Of a stretch of 64,000 nucleotides of DNA, positions 1-7,829 are shown one piece after another. Position 1 is the stretch's first letter. Every line of letters starts with the position of its first letter. Source of the stretch: Lactobacillus sp. ESL0679. Lineage in GTDB: Bacteria > Bacillota > Bacilli > Lactobacillales > Lactobacillaceae. The stretch covers positions 1 to 64,000 of the forward strand of contig NZ_JAQTIG010000006.1 of NCBI RefSeq assembly GCF_029433515.1. The letters are read 5' to 3'. The notes beneath the pieces are model-generated. The model was not told where the DNA came from. It was given only the letters and a program-made list of their open reading frames with translations, and did not search any database. A program made the position numbers and the translations under genes.

Positions 1-1860
1 GCTTCGGCAGAGAGTACCAGTCACGATATGAGTGCCAGTGCCGCAAGTGCGAGCCATGATATGAGTGCTTCAGCAGACAGTATGAGTCATGATATGAGTG
101 CTAGTGCAGCGAGTGCAAGCCATGACATGAGTGCTTCGGCAGAGAGTACCAGTCACGATATGAGTGCCAGTGCCGCAAGTGCGAGCCATGATATGAGTGC
201 TTCAGCAGACAGTATGAGTCATGATATGAGTGCTAGTGCAGCGAGTGCAAGCCATGACATGAGTGCTTCGGCAGAGAGTACCAGTCACGATATGAGTGCT
301 AGTGCCGCAAGTGCGAGCCATGATATGAGTGCCTCGGCAGAGAGTACTAGCCATGACATGAGTGCCAGTGCAGCGAGTGCAAGTGACAAAGCCAGTGCTT
401 CAGCAGACAGTATGAGTCATGATATGAGTGCCTCGGCAGAGAGTGCCAGTCATGATATGAGTGCTTCGGCAGAGAGTACCAGTCATGATATGAGTGCTAC
501 TGCTGCGAGTGCCAGTGCCTCAGCCAACAGTATGAGTCATGACATGAGTGCCAGTGCAGCGAGTGCGAGCCATGACATGAGTGCATCTGCAGAGAGTACC
601 AGCCATGACATGAGTGCTGCTGCCGCAAGTGCTAGTGACAAAGCCAGTGCTTCAGCAGACAGTATGAGTCATGATATGAGTGCTAGTGCCGCCAGTGCGA
701 GCCAAGATGCCAGTGCTAGTGCCGCAAGTGCCAGTCAAGATGCTAGTGCATCGGCAAACAGTATGAGTCATGACATGAGTGCGTCGGCAGAGAGTACCAG
801 CCATGACATGAGTGCTGCTGCCGCAAGTGCAAGTGACAAAGCCAGTGCTTCAGCAAATAGTATGAGTCATGACATGAGTGCCAGTGCAGCGAGTGCAAGT
901 GACAAAGCCAGTGCTTCAGCAAACAGTATGAGTCATGACATGAGTGCTAGTGCCGCAAGTGCGAGCCATGATATGAGTGCCAGTGCAGCGAGTGCGAGCC
1001 ATGATATGAGTGCCTCGGCAGAGAGTACTAGCCATGACATGAGTGCCAGTGCAGCCAGTGCAAGTGACAAAGCCAGTGCTTCAGCCAACAGTATGAGTCA
1101 TGAAATGAGTGCGTCGGCAGCAAGTGCAAGCCATGACATGAGTGCTGCTGCCGCAAGTGCCAGTCATGACATGAGTGCCTCGGCAGAGAGTACCAGTCAC
1201 GATATGAGTGCTGCCGCCGCAAGTGCCAGCCATGACATGAGTGCCTCGGCAGAGAGTGCGAGCCATGACATGAGTGCCTCGGCAGAAAGTACCAGTCACG
1301 ATATGAGTGCCTCGGCAGAGAGTACCAGTCATGATATGAGTGCCTCGGCAGAGAGTACCAGCCATGACATGAGTGCTTCAGCAGCAAGTGCAAGTGCCTC
1401 AGCCAACAGTATGAGTCATGATATGAGTGCCAGTGCCGCGAGTGCGAGTCATGACATGAGTGCGTCGGCAGCAAGTGCAAGTGACAAAGCTAGTGCCTCA
1501 GCCAACAGTATGAGCCATGACATGAGTGCCTCGGCAGAGAGTGCGAGCCATGACATGAGTGCCAGTGCTGCCAGTGCCAGCCATGACATGAGTGCGTCGG
1601 CAGCAAGTACCAGTCACGATATGAGTGCCTCGGCAGAGAGTACCAGCCATGATATGAGTGCTTCGGCAGCCAGTGCGAGCCATGACATGAGTGCGTCGGC
1701 AGCAAGTGCAAGTGCCTCAGCCAACAGCATGAGCCATGATATGAGTGCTTCGGCAGCCAGTGCGAGCCATGACATGAGTGCCAGTGCAGCAAGTGCAAGT
1801 GCCTCAGCCAACAGCATGAGCCATGATATGAGTGCTTCAGCAGCCAGTGCTAGTGACAAT
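1..1860 (+). repeat. 33-bp tandem repeat array encoding SASA..SHDM units
   Basis: The DNA is a tandem array of 33-bp units, with some 27-bp and shorter variants lacking the SHDM part. It translates as MSASAASASHD, MSASAESTSHD or MSASADSMSHD. Synonymous wobble differences (for example catgatatg versus catgacatg) show that the copies are old enough to drift but still homogenise. The array continues off the left edge of the window. Confidence 0.9.
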
Positions 1861-2970
1861 GCGAGTGCATCAGCATTTGAAATGAGCTCTAGTGCTTCAG
1901 CAGCTACTGCATCCGAAAGTTTGTCCGCTTATGAAATGAGTTCGGCGATGAGTGCTAAGTGTTCACTAAAGACTTCTAGAACAACTTCTAAGTTAATGAG
2001 TGCGAGTGCTTCAGCTTCTCAAGTTGCCAGTGCGTATTCGGCGATTAGTAACAGTGCAAGTAAGTCTGGTTCAACTAGTACAAGTATGAGTGCTTCAGCT
2101 TCAACTAGCGTTAGTGCTAGCGATAGTAGCAGTGACTCGGCTTCAGCAAGTATGAGTGTTGCTGCAAGTAATGCTTCTAATAGCAATATGCACCATCACG
2201 GTATTAATAAGCCGGATAATGGCAGTTCAGCTTCAGATAGTAATTCAATTCCTAGCGGTAGCTCTTCAAATACTAGCGGTTCAAATGCAAGCAGCACTTC
2301 AATTTCTGGTGGTTCGTCAGATAATGGCGGCGGTACTTACGTACCACCAATATCTAATCCAACTGGCGGTAATAGCTCAGTTGGTACTGTAACCGGCAGT
2401 ACAGCTGGTAATACAGGTACGGATGATTACACTATTAGAAGATTGCATCATAACGCTTACATTTATGATAAGCAGGGTAAACGGATCGGCAAGCTTGATA
2501 TTGCTAGAGATTCTCTAGTTAAGACCTATGGAGAAAAGGTCATGATTAATGACCGTGCTTTCTACTCGATCGGTGATAATCGCTATATGGCGGCAGGTAA
2601 CTTCATTGGCTTTGAAGGTAAGCTGCACCACAATGCATATCTCTATGATGAACGTGGTAAGCGCGTTGGTAAGACTGTCTTGAAGAAGGGCAAGTGGGTT
2701 AAAGCCTACGAAACAATTACCGTTAATGGTCGCAAGTTCTATCATTTACGAGATGGTCACTACTTAGCAGCTGGTAATGTGATTGGTTCTGAACGTAAGT
2801 TAAAGCATAATGCTTATGTTTATAACAGTAAGGGTTACAGAATTGGTACAGAAGTGTTGAAGAAAGGCAAGAAAATTAAGACATATAGTACTAAGACAAT
2901 AAAGGGCAGAAAGTGTTATAATATTCGTTATGGCAGATATGTCTTAGCATCAAAATTTAATAAAAAATAA
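1..2970 (+). CDS. Serine-rich repeat surface glycoprotein with C-terminal SLAP repeats (5' end outside window)
   Basis: The frame is open from the first base, so the N-terminus with its signal peptide lies upstream. About 610 residues are near-perfect 11-residue repeats of the type MSASAASASHD, followed by a looser serine-rich stretch (to about residue 720). A Gly/Asn/Ser linker containing HHHG and DNGGGTYVPP comes next. Three SLAP repeats (HNAYIYD, HNAYLYD, HNAYVYN, each with a following GKR-like turn) close the protein at roughly residues 810-990. Proteins of this class are O-glycosylated on serine in the cytoplasm and exported by SecA2/SecY2, and that locus starts about 120 bp downstream. 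There is no LPXTG motif; SLAP repeats normally bind wall polymers non-covalently, so I infer that mode of attachment. An adhesin or biofilm role is inferred from the family only. Confidence 0.9.
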   Translation, partial: ASAESTSHDMSASAASASHDMSASADSMSHDMSASAASASHDMSASAESTSHDMSASAASASHDMSASADSMSHDMSASAASASHDMSASAESTSHDMSASAASASHDMSASAESTSHDMSASAASASDKASASADSMSHDMSASAESASHDMSASAESTSHDMSATAASASASANSMSHDMSASAASASHDMSASAESTSHDMSAAAASASDKASASADSMSHDMSASAASASQDASASAASASQDASASANSMSHDMSASAESTSHDMSAAAASASDKASASANSMSHDMSASAASASDKASASANSMSHDMSASAASASHDMSASAASASHDMSASAESTSHDMSASAASASDKASASANSMSHEMSASAASASHDMSAAAASASHDMSASAESTSHDMSAAAASASHDMSASAESASHDMSASAESTSHDMSASAESTSHDMSASAESTSHDMSASAASASASANSMSHDMSASAASASHDMSASAASASDKASASANSMSHDMSASAESASHDMSASAASASHDMSASAASTSHDMSASAESTSHDMSASAASASHDMSASAASASASANSMSHDMSASAASASHDMSASAASASASANSMSHDMSASAASASDNASASAFEMSSSASAATASESLSAYEMSSAMSAKCSLKTSRTTSKLMSASASASQVASAYSAISNSASKSGSTSTSMSASASTSVSASDSSSDSASASMSVAASNASNSNMHHHGINKPDNGSSASDSNSIPSGSSSNTSGSNASSTSISGGSSDNGGGTYVPPISNPTGGNSSVGTVTGSTAGNTGTDDYTIRRLHHNAYIYDKQGKRIGKLDIARDSLVKTYGEKVMINDRAFYSIGDNRYMAAGNFIGFEGKLHHNAYLYDERGKRVGKTVLKKGKWVKAYETITVNGRKFYHLRDGHYLAAGNVIGSERKLKHNAYVYNSKGYRIGTEVLKKGKKIKTYSTKTIKGRKCYNIRYGRYVLASKFNKK

Positions 2971-2971
2971 G

Positions 2972-3000
2972 TTAATTTAGTGATAAAATAAGGTTATAAT
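2972..3000 (+). promoter_or_regulatory. Candidate promoter for the accessory Sec operon
   Basis: A perfect TATAAT lies at 2995-3000, with TTAATT at 2972-2977 as a weak -35 at 17-bp spacing. Transcription would start just before the hairpin at 3026, so the hairpin would sit in the leader of the accessory Sec operon mRNA. Confidence 0.45.
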
Positions 3001-3025
3001 CTTATGTAAGCTGAATGACGTTAAA

Positions 3026-3063
3026 AGAGCATTCCAAATATACTTTATTGGGAATGCTTTTTA
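3026..3063 (+). terminator. Intrinsic terminator or attenuator after the SRRP gene
   Basis: The inverted repeat AGCATTCC / GGAATGCT around an A/T-rich loop is followed by a run of T. It ends only about 27 bp before the next start codon, so it ends the SRRP transcript and may also limit transcription into the accessory Sec operon. Confidence 0.75.
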
Positions 3064-3089
3064 TTTGAAAATTGGAAAATGGAATTGTC

Positions 3090-3797
3090 ATGAAAAATGT
3101 AGTTATTGGTGAATATTTAGCCAAAGACATTAATAAACCAGTTGATCTTGTGGGTATTTCGCAAAGATTAGTGGCCTCTGTTAGTAAGTTCGGCATTGAG
3201 ACGGATATTGTCGTTAATTTTGAAAATAAACAAAAATTACCACCTTTAGTTAAGGTGACGCAGTATCAACCATTTGCGCACTATCCTTATCAAGGGTTGA
3301 AGTGGTTTTTTACAAGATGGGAATTTGCTTATGAGTATTTATTAGCACATCGTGAGATTGATCAGGCAGCGCTGGTTGACATTGGCGATGTTGAAATGCT
3401 GAATTATCCGTTTAATGAGATTGAGGATAATATCTTATATATTGGTGATGAAAATAATGATTTGAACACTTATATTATCAACGATGATGGTAAGCCAGAT
3501 TACCTAGCAGATTTCACACAAAAAAATAAGTATCTGCAGTTATTAAATGCTGGTGTTCTTGCTGGAACGCGTGCAACTTTACTTGAATTTTTGAGTATTT
3601 TTATGAAGCTTTATACTGATGATACTGTTCAAGAATATTTAGGTCATGGTGACACTCATTTTGGCTTTTTTGAAATGGCAATTGTTAATTATATTGCTTA
3701 TACCTTTTTTGATGGGCGGATTTGTCATGGACGTAAGGTAGCAACACGGTTTATGTATAATGAGCAATCAGTAAAATCTTGGTTTAAGCATAAGTAA
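3090..3797 (+). CDS. Putative glycosyltransferase of the accessory Sec locus
   Basis: This 235-residue protein starts at ATG 3090 (MKNVVIGEYL). An in-frame TTG at 3072 is possible but less attractive. A central acidic segment VDIGDVEMLNYPF resembles the DxD metal/nucleotide-sugar site of GT-A enzymes, and LNAGVLAG resembles the strand that follows it in small GT-A transferases. There is no signal peptide or TM segment, so it should act in the cytoplasm. It is the first gene of the accessory Sec operon, 11 bp before the next gene, where further SRRP glycosyltransferases are usually found. The likely job is extending the GlcNAc laid down by GtfA on SRRP serines. The family is inferred from these weak motifs and from context; a non-catalytic role is possible. 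Confidence 0.55.
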   Translation: MKNVVIGEYLAKDINKPVDLVGISQRLVASVSKFGIETDIVVNFENKQKLPPLVKVTQYQPFAHYPYQGLKWFFTRWEFAYEYLLAHREIDQAALVDIGDVEMLNYPFNEIEDNILYIGDENNDLNTYIINDDGKPDYLADFTQKNKYLQLLNAGVLAGTRATLLEFLSIFMKLYTDDTVQEYLGHGDTHFGFFEMAIVNYIAYTFFDGRICHGRKVATRFMYNEQSVKSWFKHK

Positions 3798-3808
3798 GGA
3801 AGGATTAA

Positions 3809-4570
3809 ATGACTGAAGAAGAAGTAATTGAACTTTGTGCAGGACATGACTTCGTCTATAAAACTGGTAATCCAGAAATAATGATTTATTTTGGTAGTAG
3901 TGCTGTTTTAATGATTCGGCTTAATCCCGATCATACAATTGGTTTTCCCTCACATATTGAGTTTTATCCGTCTAGTCGGCACTGGCATTGGGATCAAGGC
4001 AATCAGTGTATCTTGTTTACTGATGAAGCAGATAAAAAAGTTATCGAAAAGTATGCACCGCCTGTAGTTGAGGCTGGGAAGTATATTAGCTTAGTTTCTT
4101 TAACTAAGGAGCACACACGTTATGTTGCTTATTTAACGTTGAATATGTATCCAGCTGTGCAGCCGGCAGCTGAGCTCAGTCGCCAGCGTTTGATGTTAAT
4201 TGCTGATAAATATTTGGCAGCTAATCGAGTAGAGATTAATAAGTATATGATACTTAAGCGAGGCGAGGTAGTTGGTCTTAGTGGTCAAAATGACTGGGAG
4301 TTAATTAATTCTGCTTGGCAGAAGCTTGCCCACGATAGCCGGATTAAGCATGTTTGCTTTTCGTTTAGTGGCTTGCCGCCAGCAACGGTAGAGATCTTTT
4401 CTGACGAGCTACAATTTCAGCTTGCAGATAACAAAAATCAGTATATTACTGGATTGCGTAGGAATATTTTGTTACTATTATCACAGTTGCTTATTAAGCA
4501 TAACCAGCAAATAATGGCTGAAGAAAAACAGCCTAGTCCGGTATTAATGTTAAAGGATTTGATTAAGTAA
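3809..4570 (+). CDS. Unknown protein encoded within the accessory Sec operon
   Basis: The 253-residue protein is preceded by a strong ribosome site (GGAAGGA) and its stop overlaps the start of asp3 (TAATG), so it is a translationally coupled member of the operon. I do not recognise the family. It is soluble, with no signal peptide or TM segment. The N-terminal half is rich in aromatic residues and predicted strand (FYPSSRHWHWDQGNQCILF, residues about 51-70). The C-terminal half looks mixed alpha/beta, with GLRRNILLLLSQLL near the end. Its position next to Asp3 suggests a lineage-specific Asp-like or SRRP-modifying factor. That role rests on context alone. Confidence 0.8.
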   Translation: MTEEEVIELCAGHDFVYKTGNPEIMIYFGSSAVLMIRLNPDHTIGFPSHIEFYPSSRHWHWDQGNQCILFTDEADKKVIEKYAPPVVEAGKYISLVSLTKEHTRYVAYLTLNMYPAVQPAAELSRQRLMLIADKYLAANRVEINKYMILKRGEVVGLSGQNDWELINSAWQKLAHDSRIKHVCFSFSGLPPATVEIFSDELQFQLADNKNQYITGLRRNILLLLSQLLIKHNQQIMAEEKQPSPVLMLKDLIK

Positions 4571-5334
4571 TGAGTGAAGATGAATTATTAACTGTGCACT
4601 TCTTTTTCAGACCTCAAAGCATGAAATATATTTATATGTATGGTGCTAAAGTTCACTTTGAAGATGAAGATTTGTTATACAGCAATGCGATTATTTCCCC
4701 AGGTCGATCATTAATCTCATGGCATAATGATAATACTGCGTCAGATATTATTTTGCCAGAATTGCTAAATAATGTTGACTATCAATTCAAAATATTTAGT
4801 CAGGAAGAGCCAGATGACTCTTTGGCGTTGGCATTAACAACTTTCAACGGTAAAGAGCAACTTGATTATAAAATTTTTACAACTAAAGAAGCTAAATTTA
4901 GTTTGGAGTCTAAAGAAACAGCATATCAGTTTGATTTAATAAGCTTGGGCAATTTGCAATTGCATTTTCAACATATATTGCTTGCTAAAAACGGGATTAT
5001 TGATCAATATACGTTTAGTGTTAATGATATTTGTTTAGCTCGTACTATTTTAGTTCATTATAATGGAGCTAATAGCGCCAATAAGTTACATGTTCGTGTT
5101 CGTACGTATACTTCAGCAATACAGACGATTACTTACGCGGCACATGAAGATCATTTATTTGTTTTTGTTCCTGTTCAAGTTGATGGTCAGGTGCAATTTA
5201 CCGCTGAACAGCTAGTGCAACTTGCAAAATATATTAATAAGTTTAGAGATCGTGGCTATATTTTACAAATTGAGAATAATCAGTCAACGGCAGCATTGGT
5301 CAAGACAATTCGCCAATTTATTAGTGAAAAATAA
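4570..5334 (+). CDS. asp3: Accessory Sec system protein Asp3
   Basis: The N-terminal half carries the Asp3 signature: MKYIYMYGAKVHFEDEDLLYSN, an ISPGRSLISWH segment, then a strand-rich LPELLNNVDYQFKI region. Asp3 is a carbohydrate-binding beta-sandwich protein that forms a cytoplasmic complex with Asp1 and Asp2. The complex guides glycosylated SRRPs to SecA2 and is required for their export. At 254 residues it is longer than the streptococcal versions, with an added C-terminal domain from about residue 150. It overlaps the upstream gene by one base and is 9 bp from gtfA. Here asp3 is separated from asp1 and asp2 by the gtf and sec genes, unlike the usual asp1-asp2-asp3 order. Confidence 0.85.
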   Translation: MSEDELLTVHFFFRPQSMKYIYMYGAKVHFEDEDLLYSNAIISPGRSLISWHNDNTASDIILPELLNNVDYQFKIFSQEEPDDSLALALTTFNGKEQLDYKIFTTKEAKFSLESKETAYQFDLISLGNLQLHFQHILLAKNGIIDQYTFSVNDICLARTILVHYNGANSANKLHVRVRTYTSAIQTITYAAHEDHLFVFVPVQVDGQVQFTAEQLVQLAKYINKFRDRGYILQIENNQSTAALVKTIRQFISEK

Positions 5335-5343
5335 GGAGAAAAA

Positions 5344-6798
5344 ATGGATTTTTTTGTTAACCAAGCAATGGGTATGGGTAATTCGGGAATTGAACACTCT
5401 GAGTTTTACCGTGCCAAACGATTTGAAGAGGCAGGTATTCCTTACCGCTTTATCTTTTTAGCAGAAGTGCCAGAACTGCACAAGGCAATGTCCAAGTGGC
5501 GTCTCAAGAATGAGAATGTCATCAATATGTGGGAGTACTTTGTTTTAGGAGATGACTATTTAAAGCATGGTTTAACTGAAACTTTCCCTGCTAAAAAGGT
5601 GCGAGTTTTGTCAGATGCAACAAATACCATGCGCATGAATGAATTTTATACGGATTCTGGGTTGCATATCGTACATCATTTTGTTAAAGAGAAAAATAAG
5701 CAGAAGCCTGAAAGTAAGATCTTAATGGTGCGTGCTTATCAGACGCAGATTTTTAGTACTAAAACAGGTGAACTAAAGGCTTCTTATGAAACAATCAATA
5801 ATGAGCACGAGGAAGGGCGTCTGCAAAATATTCATTTGTATAATGCGCATGGAGAACATCTCTACTTTGCCAATATTGTGCGCTTATACCGTTACTTTTT
5901 TGAGCAATTAGATCGCTTCTTCGGTGGTAAGAGTAACTTCTATATTGATCGTGGCGATTGGGCTGACGAGGCGTTGATGCATGAGCCAATGCCTGATGCT
6001 AAGATTATTTACTTGATCCATGCCGACCACTTAGCTGATCGTAATGATCCTGCTAAGCCATTTTGGAATAATTATTATGAATACCTACTTGACCATATTA
6101 AACATGTTGACCGTATTGTTGTTTCGACTGAGCAACAGCGTCAAGATTTGTTAATTGATTTCCCTGATGAAGCTGACAAAATTTGGGCGATTCCGGTTGG
6201 GGGCATTAGTGATAAGCCGAAGAAGATTAAAGATCGCAAGCCTGATGGTTTGAAATTAATTACCGCATCGCGACTAGCCAAGGAAAAGCACGTTGATATT
6301 GCCGAAAAAGCCGTCATTGAATTACATAATGAAGGTAAGAATGTCAGTTTTGATATTTATGGTGTTGGTGAAGAAAAGAAGCACCTTGAGGAAATTGTGA
6401 AGGAAAATCACGCTGAAAGTTATGTTCATGTACGGGGCTTATCGCAGCATTTGGAGCTGGTATATCCGCGTCATGATGCGTTTGTTTCAACTTCATTTTC
6501 TGAAGGTTTTGGTTTGACATATATTGAAGCATTAAACGCGGCTTTACCAGTTGTAACGTTTAATGCGCGCTTTGGGGCAACACAATTGATTCGCGATGGT
6601 GAAAATGGCTTCATTGAAGACTTTAAGCGTGACGATGAAAAGTATGATGTTGCGCAAATAAAAAAAGGAATCACACGGTTACTTAATGCCGATTATTTGA
6701 AACTGCGTCGTAATACGCAAGTTGGAATTGATAAATATCGTAACAGTGCAATTGCAAAAGAGTGGGAGAAGTTAGTCAATGGATTACGAACTAATTAA
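5344..6798 (+). CDS. gtfA: Accessory Sec glycosyltransferase GtfA (O-GlcNAc transferase of SRRPs)
   Basis: This 484-residue protein begins MDFFVNQAMGMGNSGIEHSE, the recognisable GtfA N-terminus with the glycine loop of GT-B enzymes. A beta-meander add-on domain lies at about residues 70-180. The UDP-sugar-binding C-terminal Rossmann half contains LITASRLAKEKH and the retaining GT4-type E-x7-E motif in FSEGFGLTYIEAL (about residues 385-395). GtfA with GtfB transfers GlcNAc from UDP-GlcNAc to Ser/Thr of SRRPs in the cytoplasm. Full length agrees with the family. The start has AAGGAG four bases upstream, and its 3' end overlaps gtfB by 20 bp. Confidence 0.93.
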   Translation: MDFFVNQAMGMGNSGIEHSEFYRAKRFEEAGIPYRFIFLAEVPELHKAMSKWRLKNENVINMWEYFVLGDDYLKHGLTETFPAKKVRVLSDATNTMRMNEFYTDSGLHIVHHFVKEKNKQKPESKILMVRAYQTQIFSTKTGELKASYETINNEHEEGRLQNIHLYNAHGEHLYFANIVRLYRYFFEQLDRFFGGKSNFYIDRGDWADEALMHEPMPDAKIIYLIHADHLADRNDPAKPFWNNYYEYLLDHIKHVDRIVVSTEQQRQDLLIDFPDEADKIWAIPVGGISDKPKKIKDRKPDGLKLITASRLAKEKHVDIAEKAVIELHNEGKNVSFDIYGVGEEKKHLEEIVKENHAESYVHVRGLSQHLELVYPRHDAFVSTSFSEGFGLTYIEALNAALPVVTFNARFGATQLIRDGENGFIEDFKRDDEKYDVAQIKKGITRLLNADYLKLRRNTQVGIDKYRNSAIAKEWEKLVNGLRTN

Positions 6799-7630
6799 TG
6801 AAGTTAATAATTTAGGCGGTAACGTTTTAAAAGAAGTTAAAGCAAGACTAAAACAAAGTAATGGTCAATTGCTTTGTTTAACCTCAATGCCTAATATGCG
6901 GAACTTTTTGCAGGCAAATGGGATTAACGGCACAACCTTAATTGATCATCTTACTGGTCGTACCTATGACCCTAAGAGCTATCGGTATTTTAACGAAATT
7001 AATATTCCCAGCATGGACTATGTACAAATGCAAAAAGATGGCAGTCTTTTTGTTGATGATCAAGGAATTTTTATTGCGCGAGAATACATGTTTCCTAATA
7101 CTCGGCGGGCTGCCCAGGATATTCGTTATTTGAATCCAGATGGCAGCTATGACTATATCGAAGAATATGCTTCAGATGGTAAAGTATATAGTCACCTTTA
7201 TTATGCCAATGGCAAATTAGAAGAGATTGAATTTGTTGATATGCAGGGACAACCAGTTGTCCGCTACTTTTATTATGAAGGTAATCTTAATTTTGTTACG
7301 GTTGAAGATCCTAAAAAGCATGAGGTAATTGCGCGATATAATAATTTACTTGACTTTTATGTTGACCAGTTAAGTAAATGGCTGACTAAGGATGATACAG
7401 TTAATATTAACTTTTTGGGTGTTGAATTGTCTTCGCTACAAAATACTAAATCACATAATCAGTTTTATCTATCAGAAGACCCAATGGATAATACGGGCAA
7501 AGTGCGTGGTAATTTAGCTAATATTTTAAAAGACACAATTTCTTATATTGATACTGTCAAGATGAACAAGACTTCATATAAGAAGCTGCGTCATGCAACA
7601 GTGCCATTAAAGAAAGCCGAAATTGTTTAA
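6779..7630 (+). CDS. gtfB: Short GtfB-like glycosylation chaperone
   Basis: GtfB is the non-catalytic partner that binds SRRP acceptor peptide and stabilises GtfA. The N-terminal region (QLLCLTSMPNMRNFLQ), the FNEINIPSM segment and the beta-meander domain (residues about 85-175, with repeated DG turns) match the GtfB layout. A segment VRGNLANILKDTISYID near residue 240 matches the family's mid-protein motif. The protein then stops at 283 residues, whereas described GtfB proteins are about 440-460. The missing part corresponds to most of the second Rossmann-like half. No continuation is visible in any frame before the next gene, so this is either a lineage-specific short form or a clean C-terminal deletion. 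It overlaps gtfA by 20 bp. Confidence 0.8.
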   Translation: MDYELINEVNNLGGNVLKEVKARLKQSNGQLLCLTSMPNMRNFLQANGINGTTLIDHLTGRTYDPKSYRYFNEINIPSMDYVQMQKDGSLFVDDQGIFIAREYMFPNTRRAAQDIRYLNPDGSYDYIEEYASDGKVYSHLYYANGKLEEIEFVDMQGQPVVRYFYYEGNLNFVTVEDPKKHEVIARYNNLLDFYVDQLSKWLTKDDTVNINFLGVELSSLQNTKSHNQFYLSEDPMDNTGKVRGNLANILKDTISYIDTVKMNKTSYKKLRHATVPLKKAEIV

Positions 7631-7650
7631 TAGTTTTTTGAGGTGTGCTA

Positions 7651-7827
7651 ATGAAAAACGCTTTATCGAAAAAAATTGAAGAAGATTTTGCGCATGAGAA
7701 GAAAGAATTGCCTTCAATGAAGGAACGACGCAAAACGAAAGCCGAATTGATGGTAGCGTTGATGAATATTTTGGTTGGTGCCAGTATTTTAGCTGGCATG
7801 TTGTTACCACTATTTAATTTGAAATAA
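7651..7827 (+). CDS. Small single-TM protein, Asp4/Asp5 (SecE2/SecG2)-like candidate
   Basis: This 58-residue ORF has a GAGGTG ribosome site 5 bp before ATG 7651. A charged N-terminus ending KERRKTKAELM precedes one membrane segment (ALMNILVGASILAGMLLPLF, residues about 37-56). Streptococcal accessory Sec loci encode two such small membrane proteins, Asp4 and Asp5, thought to play the roles of SecE and SecG next to SecY2. Position between gtfB and secA2, size and topology fit that role. Sequence similarity is too short to decide which of the two it is, and no second small protein is seen. SecA2 starts 2 bp after its stop. Confidence 0.7.
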   Translation: MKNALSKKIEEDFAHEKKELPSMKERRKTKAELMVALMNILVGASILAGMLLPLFNLK

Positions 7828-7829
7828 TC

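Noticed and set aside
1028-1859. Long minus-strand ORFs opposite the SRRP repeats (up to 150 aa)
   Set aside because: They are mirror frames created by the repeated Ser/Ala codons, rich in His/Cys/Trp, with no ribosome site.
1-1860. CRISPR-like regular 33-bp repeats
   Set aside because: Repeats are contiguous and in frame without unique spacers, and they encode SRRP repeats.
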